A program made the translations under genes and the position numbers. From Paenibacillus plantiphilus (GTDB lineage Bacteria; Bacillota; Bacilli; Paenibacillales; Paenibacillaceae), in NCBI RefSeq assembly GCF_927798095.1, contig NZ_CAKMMF010000023.1:39105-103104 (forward strand): a DNA stretch of 64,000 nt, in the 5' to 3' direction. Shown here piece after piece: positions 61,455-64,000 of this stretch. Every line of letters begins with the position of its first letter. The first letter of the stretch is position 1. Under the pieces are notes generated by a model that was not told the origin of the DNA, searched no databases, and was given only the letters and a program-made list of their open reading frames with translations.

Positions 61455-61697
61455 ATGCAATGGCAAGAGGTACGCACGATTTATCCCGATCAATACGTCC
61501 TGCTCGAAATCCTTGGTTCCCATACCAAAAATAATATCCAGTATGTCGACGAGGTTGCTCTTGTACGGGCCATTCAAACTCCTTCCGAGGCTACTAAAGA
61601 GCTTTTGAAATGCAAAGACAACAATATCGTTTACCACACGGGCCAAGAAAAAATCGCTATTGAACTGAGAGAGCCCCCTTTCTATAGGAGCCGATAG
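61455..61697 (+). CDS. Small partner protein of a retropepsin-like protease, 80 residues
   Basis: AAAGGATGTGATCACA stands before the ATG at 61455 (a GTG three codons earlier is possible). The protein reads MQWQEVRTIYPDQYVLLEIL, GSHTKNNIQYVDEVALVRAI, ending LREPPFYRSR. It is small and soluble, an alpha-beta fold with a VLLE strand and an acidic middle. It ends two bases before the protease gene, so the two are translated together. I do not recognise a family name. The strict coupling suggests that it is a partner, substrate or inhibitor of the protease. Confidence 0.65.
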   Translation: MQWQEVRTIYPDQYVLLEILGSHTKNNIQYVDEVALVRAIQTPSEATKELLKCKDNNIVYHTGQEKIAIELREPPFYRSR

Positions 61698-61698
61698 T

Positions 61699-62097
61699 AT
61701 GCAAATTGAATATTTAGATAACCTGCTGCAAACCTCCATGACGATTCGTTATGAAGGCCGCTCTTTGACGATCGACCATTTAGTCATCGATACCGGCGCA
61801 GCGCACTCTTTAATTTCTTCCGATATCGCAGCACAAATTGGGATTCACTTTGAAAATGGCGACAAGCTTGTTCGCAGCTTTGGAATCGGCGGAGACGAAT
61901 ATTCCTTTCGCAAGCAGATCGAACGAGTCCAACTAGGCAACTTCACAATGGACAATCCTTGCTTTGATTTCGGTGTTTTCCATGAGGATATTGATCATAT
62001 TAATGGACTCATTGGCTTGGATATTTTAAAGCAAGGCAATATGATTATTGATCTTCATAGAATGGAAATGTACCCGTCAAAGTACAATCGAACTTAA
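61699..62097 (+). CDS. Retropepsin-like aspartic protease
   Basis: 132 residues. The active-site motif of retroviral-type aspartic proteases is clear: LVIDTGAAHSLISSDIAA with DTGA at about 31-34. RSFGIGGDEYSFRKQIERVQ forms the flap-like middle, and HINGLIGLDILKQGNMIIDL matches the closing (I/L)(L/I)G-x-D(I/L)(L) segment near 112-118. A single DTG per chain means that the active enzyme must be a dimer. There is no membrane segment or signal, so it acts in the cytoplasm. It is coupled to an 80-residue upstream gene and closed by a very strong terminator. Bacterial relatives are mostly untested; its target is unknown. Confidence 0.85.
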   Translation: MQIEYLDNLLQTSMTIRYEGRSLTIDHLVIDTGAAHSLISSDIAAQIGIHFENGDKLVRSFGIGGDEYSFRKQIERVQLGNFTMDNPCFDFGVFHEDIDHINGLIGLDILKQGNMIIDLHRMEMYPSKYNRT

Positions 62098-62137
62098 ACA
62101 AAAGGGGGACGCGAATCGCGCCCCCCTTTTGTTTAAG
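62093..62137. terminator. Very strong hairpin terminator
   Basis: CTTAAACAAAAGGGGG(GA)CGCG pairs with CGCGCCCCCCTTTTGTTTAAG across a short loop. The left arm contains the protease TAA. The right arm lies at the 3' end of the minus-strand fragments, so it probably serves both directions. Confidence 0.9.
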
Positions 62138-62143
62138 TGGATT

Positions 62144-62343
62144 TCAATAATGCCAACAATCCTCATTTGATGCGGCTTTCTATCTCCCTCGAAGCTTTTG
62201 CCAAGCCCCATTTCGAAATCAATTCTTCTCCGGTATTCCTTATCCATAAAGTAATTATGGAAGAATAGCGCTGCCTCACGGGAGGTGACAGACCCCGCCC
62301 AATGCTCTGGACCACGTTCGAGCATATAGAGGAGAACGATCAT
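62144..62343 (-). pseudogene. Fragment of an unknown gene
   Basis: The frame reads PEHWAGSVTSREAALFFHNY, FMDKEYRRRIDFEMGLGKSF, EGDRKPHQMRIVGIIEIHLN and then runs into the terminator without a proper stop (first stop at 62077). The sequence looks protein-like and conserved in style, but I cannot name the family. It follows the helicase fragment in another frame, with an ATG overlapping its TGA, so it may be the tail of a second deleted gene. Confidence 0.4.
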
Positions 62344-62525
62344 TTACCCAGTAAAAACTTCGGTTCAAAATATTGGATGACCGATAGATAAGACGCTGCG
62401 GTAGCATGATGGAATTCGTCCACCACGATAAGATCAAACCGGTCCCGGGTGAAAGATTCACGGTGCTTCTTCATCCCGAGAGTGTAAATCGAAGCAAACA
62501 CGCAATCCGCGTCTCCCTCTTTCAT
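62340..62525 (-). pseudogene. Fragment of a DEAH-type helicase overlapping mazG
   Basis: From an ATG that overlaps the mazG stop (ATGA) the frame reads MKEGDADCVFASIYTLGMKK, then RFDLIVVDEFHHATAASYLS, VIQYFEPKFLLGK and stops. VDEFHHA is the Walker B (DEFH) motif, and FASIYTL is motif Ia-like, as in superfamily 2 helicases with a C-terminal DUF3427. Walker A, which should lie earlier, and all later motifs are missing. Only about 60 residues of a 700-1000-residue protein remain. The helicase has been joined to the mazG gene by deletion. Confidence 0.75.
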
Positions 62526-62848
62526 GGCTCCTCGACATCGATTAGATACACCCGCTCCTGAAATCCGCCACGTTGTTCTGCCTTCTTCACCCTCAAAGCT
62601 TCAAGCTGCTCCCAAGACGCACCATGAAAGGAGGCTAATGCCCGTATGACCTCAAGCATATCTGCAAGTTCTGCCAACGATTCTTTCGGATCTATGGAAG
62701 CAAAGTATTCCTCCGACTCTTCCTTGAGCTTTATGGCAAGTTCACTTTGATATTCTTCTTCATCCAGAATACGTGTGCGGCATTCTTTGCCATTGGATTT
62801 AATCACTTCGGGAATAAGATCACGAACTAGCTTGTTATAAACCGGCAT
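62522..62848 (-). CDS. MazG-like nucleotide pyrophosphohydrolase
   Basis: 108 residues from the ATG at 62848 with AAAGGATGAG upstream. MPVYNKLVRDLIPEVIKSNG opens the protein, as in the phosphoribosyl-ATP-pyrophosphohydrolase-like MazG branch. KLKEESEEYFASIDPKESLA and ELADMLEVIRALASFHGASW give the EExxE...ExxD metal-binding pattern of the all-alpha NTP pyrophosphatase fold. It ends ERVYLIDVEEP. Relatives clear unusual or damaged nucleotides and are often next to helicases. Here a helicase fragment overlaps its end. The protein itself looks complete. Confidence 0.85.
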   Translation of the reverse strand: MPVYNKLVRDLIPEVIKSNGKECRTRILDEEEYQSELAIKLKEESEEYFASIDPKESLAELADMLEVIRALASFHGASWEQLEALRVKKAEQRGGFQERVYLIDVEEP

Positions 62849-62904
62849 GGGGTATCTCATCCTTTGCATGGTTAATTGTCTATTATTGTATCATAACAAA
62901 GGGA

Positions 62905-63330
62905 ATGGAAGAGATTAGTGCAAACCAGAACAAAAAGAACTGTCACAAGAACAGTCTTATTGGAGCGCTCAAGCCTCATTCCATATCCCGACTGCCACGG
63001 CGATCAGCACGAACACTCCGACCAGCCAATCATCGTGCCCATTTCAATCGTATTTCCAAATTTCGAAATAACGTATTTCTTATACCAAAAAGCTCCTCGT
63101 CTATTCACTTTGTAGGCATATTTACAGCAATCGCCTTGCTTAACCTCGGTACGCTGATAGATTTCAAAAACAATAACCATCATTTTCTGATCATGCTGCC
63201 CATTACGCGCAAACATATTGTTCAAGCCAAGATAGAAGAAGGAAAATTGACAATGAGAAGCGGGCGTTTTTTTATTGAAGTAAGCAGTACGCTAGCCAGC
63301 TTGAAGAAGGACGGCCATATAAGAATATAA
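62905..63330 (+). pseudogene. Mixed-frame remnant, possibly of a membrane protein
   Basis: Two frames alternate. One (62918-63115) reads QPIIVPISIVFPNFEITYFL, the other (from about 63100) reads FVGIFTAIALLNLGTLIDFK, NNNHHFLIMLPITRKHIVQA, KIEEGKLTMRSGRFFIE. Neither has a ribosome binding site. The hydrophobic VGIFTAIALLNLG and the LPITRKHIVQAK segment recall the loop of ABC-2 permeases, but this is weak. The 141-codon open frame is probably chance plus a real 3' part. No function is assigned. Confidence 0.25.
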
Positions 63331-63456
63331 AGAAATGCTCACCATTACGGGAAGACCGCAGCGGCATTTCATTGACAGATGATCTTGATATTCATTTTTT
63401 CTTGAGTTGTCAAAGCTGAACAATCAACAGACCGCTGTATCAGGCGGATTGTTAAA

Positions 63457-63797
63457 TTGGAGGTGCTGAAAATGCAGGAACCTGAACTCGGCAAAGCGAT
63501 GACTGTTCTGGAATTCCTTAGTCAAGACGAAGAGGCACGTCGGCTTTATCAAATGAGAGAAAGGCTTTGCATGACGAGGCATCCTTACGAGAAGGCGAAA
63601 GAGAAGAGGGCGAAAGAAAAGGTAAACTTGAGGTTGCATCCAAAATGTTAGCGAAGGGCATGGATTTGGAATCAATCTCCGAATTCACCGGTATTTCAAT
63701 CGAGGAATTAAAAAAAGTTAGCTCAAGCTCACTAATGTTTAACTGTCAGGGATTTGCTCCCTGGCAGTTTTTCTTTATGATTGTTCATGTCCTCTAA
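63457..63797 (+). pseudogene. Rpn family (PD-(D/E)XK transposase/nuclease) C-terminal remnant with frameshift
   Basis: From 63472 the frame reads MQEPELGKAMTVLEFLSQDE and on to YQMRER. A frameshift near 63560 moves the continuation to HDEASLREGEREEGERKGKL and SKMLAKGMDLESISEFTGIS. This is the tail of Rpn/PF12784 recombination-promoting nucleases: a charged REGE-KGKLE segment, then a helix pair GMDLESIS-TGIS-EEL. The nuclease core is absent. A convergent gene starting at the right edge carries the same type of tail. So at least two family members lay here. Confidence 0.75.
63741..63773 (+). terminator. Rho-independent terminator after the Rpn remnant
   Basis: CTGTCAGGG pairs with CCCTGGCAG (one wobble or mismatch) with loop ATTTGCT, followed by TTTTTC. 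It probably marks the original 3' end of the gene. Confidence 0.8.
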
Positions 63798-63819
63798 ATC
63801 TTCAAAACATTGCACAAAA

Positions 63820-63841
63820 AGAAAAACAGCCTTTCAGCTGT
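63820..63841 (-). terminator. Rho-independent terminator of the edge Rpn gene
   Basis: On the minus strand GACAGC pairs with GCTGTT-like GCTGT across TGAAAG, followed by TTTTTCTTTTTG. It lies about 40 bases past the stop at 63883. Confidence 0.65.
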
Positions 63842-63882
63842 CGAGATAACACCATTAGATTTTCTAAAGTTGGAGCCTACCG

Positions 63883-64000
63883 TCAGTTAATGGGTTGCAG
63901 CGCCTTGATTTCTTCTATAGACAGCCCCGTTGCTTCCGCAATGGTTTGCAGATCTACGCCCCTATTCAAGAGCTTGGCAGCAATTTCAGTGCTTGTCTCT
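63883..64000 (-). CDS. Rpn family protein, C-terminal part (cut by window edge)
   Basis: The last 38 codons read ETSTEIAAKLLNRGVDLQTI and AEATGLSIEEIKALQPIN before TGA. The tail matches the small helix pair at the end of Rpn/PF12784 proteins (compare MLAKGMDLESISEFTGIS in the neighbouring remnant). Such proteins carry a PD-(D/E)XK nuclease domain in front and are linked to DNA rearrangement and phage interaction. The nuclease part lies outside the window, so integrity cannot be judged. Confidence 0.65.
   Translation of the reverse strand, partial: ETSTEIAAKLLNRGVDLQTIAEATGLSIEEIKALQPIN

Overview
This window most likely comes from a Paenibacillus-like member of the Bacillota. The grounds are two very large exported proteins ending in three S-layer homology (SLH) domains, an AraC regulator fused to a siderophore-binding domain as in Bacillus Btr, strong AGGAGG-type ribosome binding sites, frequent GTG and TTG starts, and moderate G+C. 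Most genes lie on the minus strand. No rRNA, tRNA, CRISPR array or intact transposase was found.

Region 1 to 12 kb is a worn accessory area. It holds an Ada N-terminus at the left edge, an antitoxin-like tail, a 5'-shortened carbamoyltransferase, an exported protein operon, an alkA remnant, a ClbS-like gene, a SUKH-LRR gene, broken azoreductase and short-chain dehydrogenase genes, an acetyltransferase, and a redox operon (flavin monooxygenase, membrane protein, quinone oxidoreductase) with a divergent TetR gene. 12.3 to 15.7 kb is the first SLH protein. 16 to 22 kb is an ABC transporter plus two-component system resembling the LnrLMN/LnrJK lipopeptide or polyene resistance locus of B. subtilis. 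It is bracketed by a complete aegerolysin gene and a direct, internally deleted copy of that gene, with remnants of a BlaI-like repressor, a sigma-like protein and a serine recombinase nearby.

22 to 34 kb is an accessory stretch of small unknown or immunity-like genes (a frameshifted barstar, a CPCC protein, several hypotheticals), an aminoglycoside-phosphotransferase-like kinase, acetyltransferase and BtrH-like proteins. On the opposite strand sits a two-gene module: a P-loop ATPase followed by a DpnII/MboI-type PD-(D/E)XK nuclease. Two small Cro/CI-type regulators follow about 1 kb further on. This is the best candidate for an undescribed defence-type system. 34.8 to 40.4 kb is the second SLH protein, with four near-identical 225-residue repeats.

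40.6 to 50 kb holds a DUF1801 protein, a double-kinase hybrid sensor, a DEAD-box helicase, an unannotated 54-residue membrane protein divergent from an exported protein, a YgjP-like metallopeptidase and a MASE3-like-PAS-GGDEF protein. 50.3 to 57.8 kb holds a NarL-type response regulator and kinase that converge on a complete cheA-cheW-mcp-cheR-cheB operon with no cheY. 58 to 61 kb is an iron-siderophore unit: a Fur-box-controlled binding lipoprotein and its Btr-like activator, sharing a homologous ligand domain. 61 to 64 kb ends with a small gene paired with a retropepsin-like protease, mazG overlapping a truncated helicase, and remnants of Rpn-family genes.

All family calls come from reading sequence motifs without database searches.
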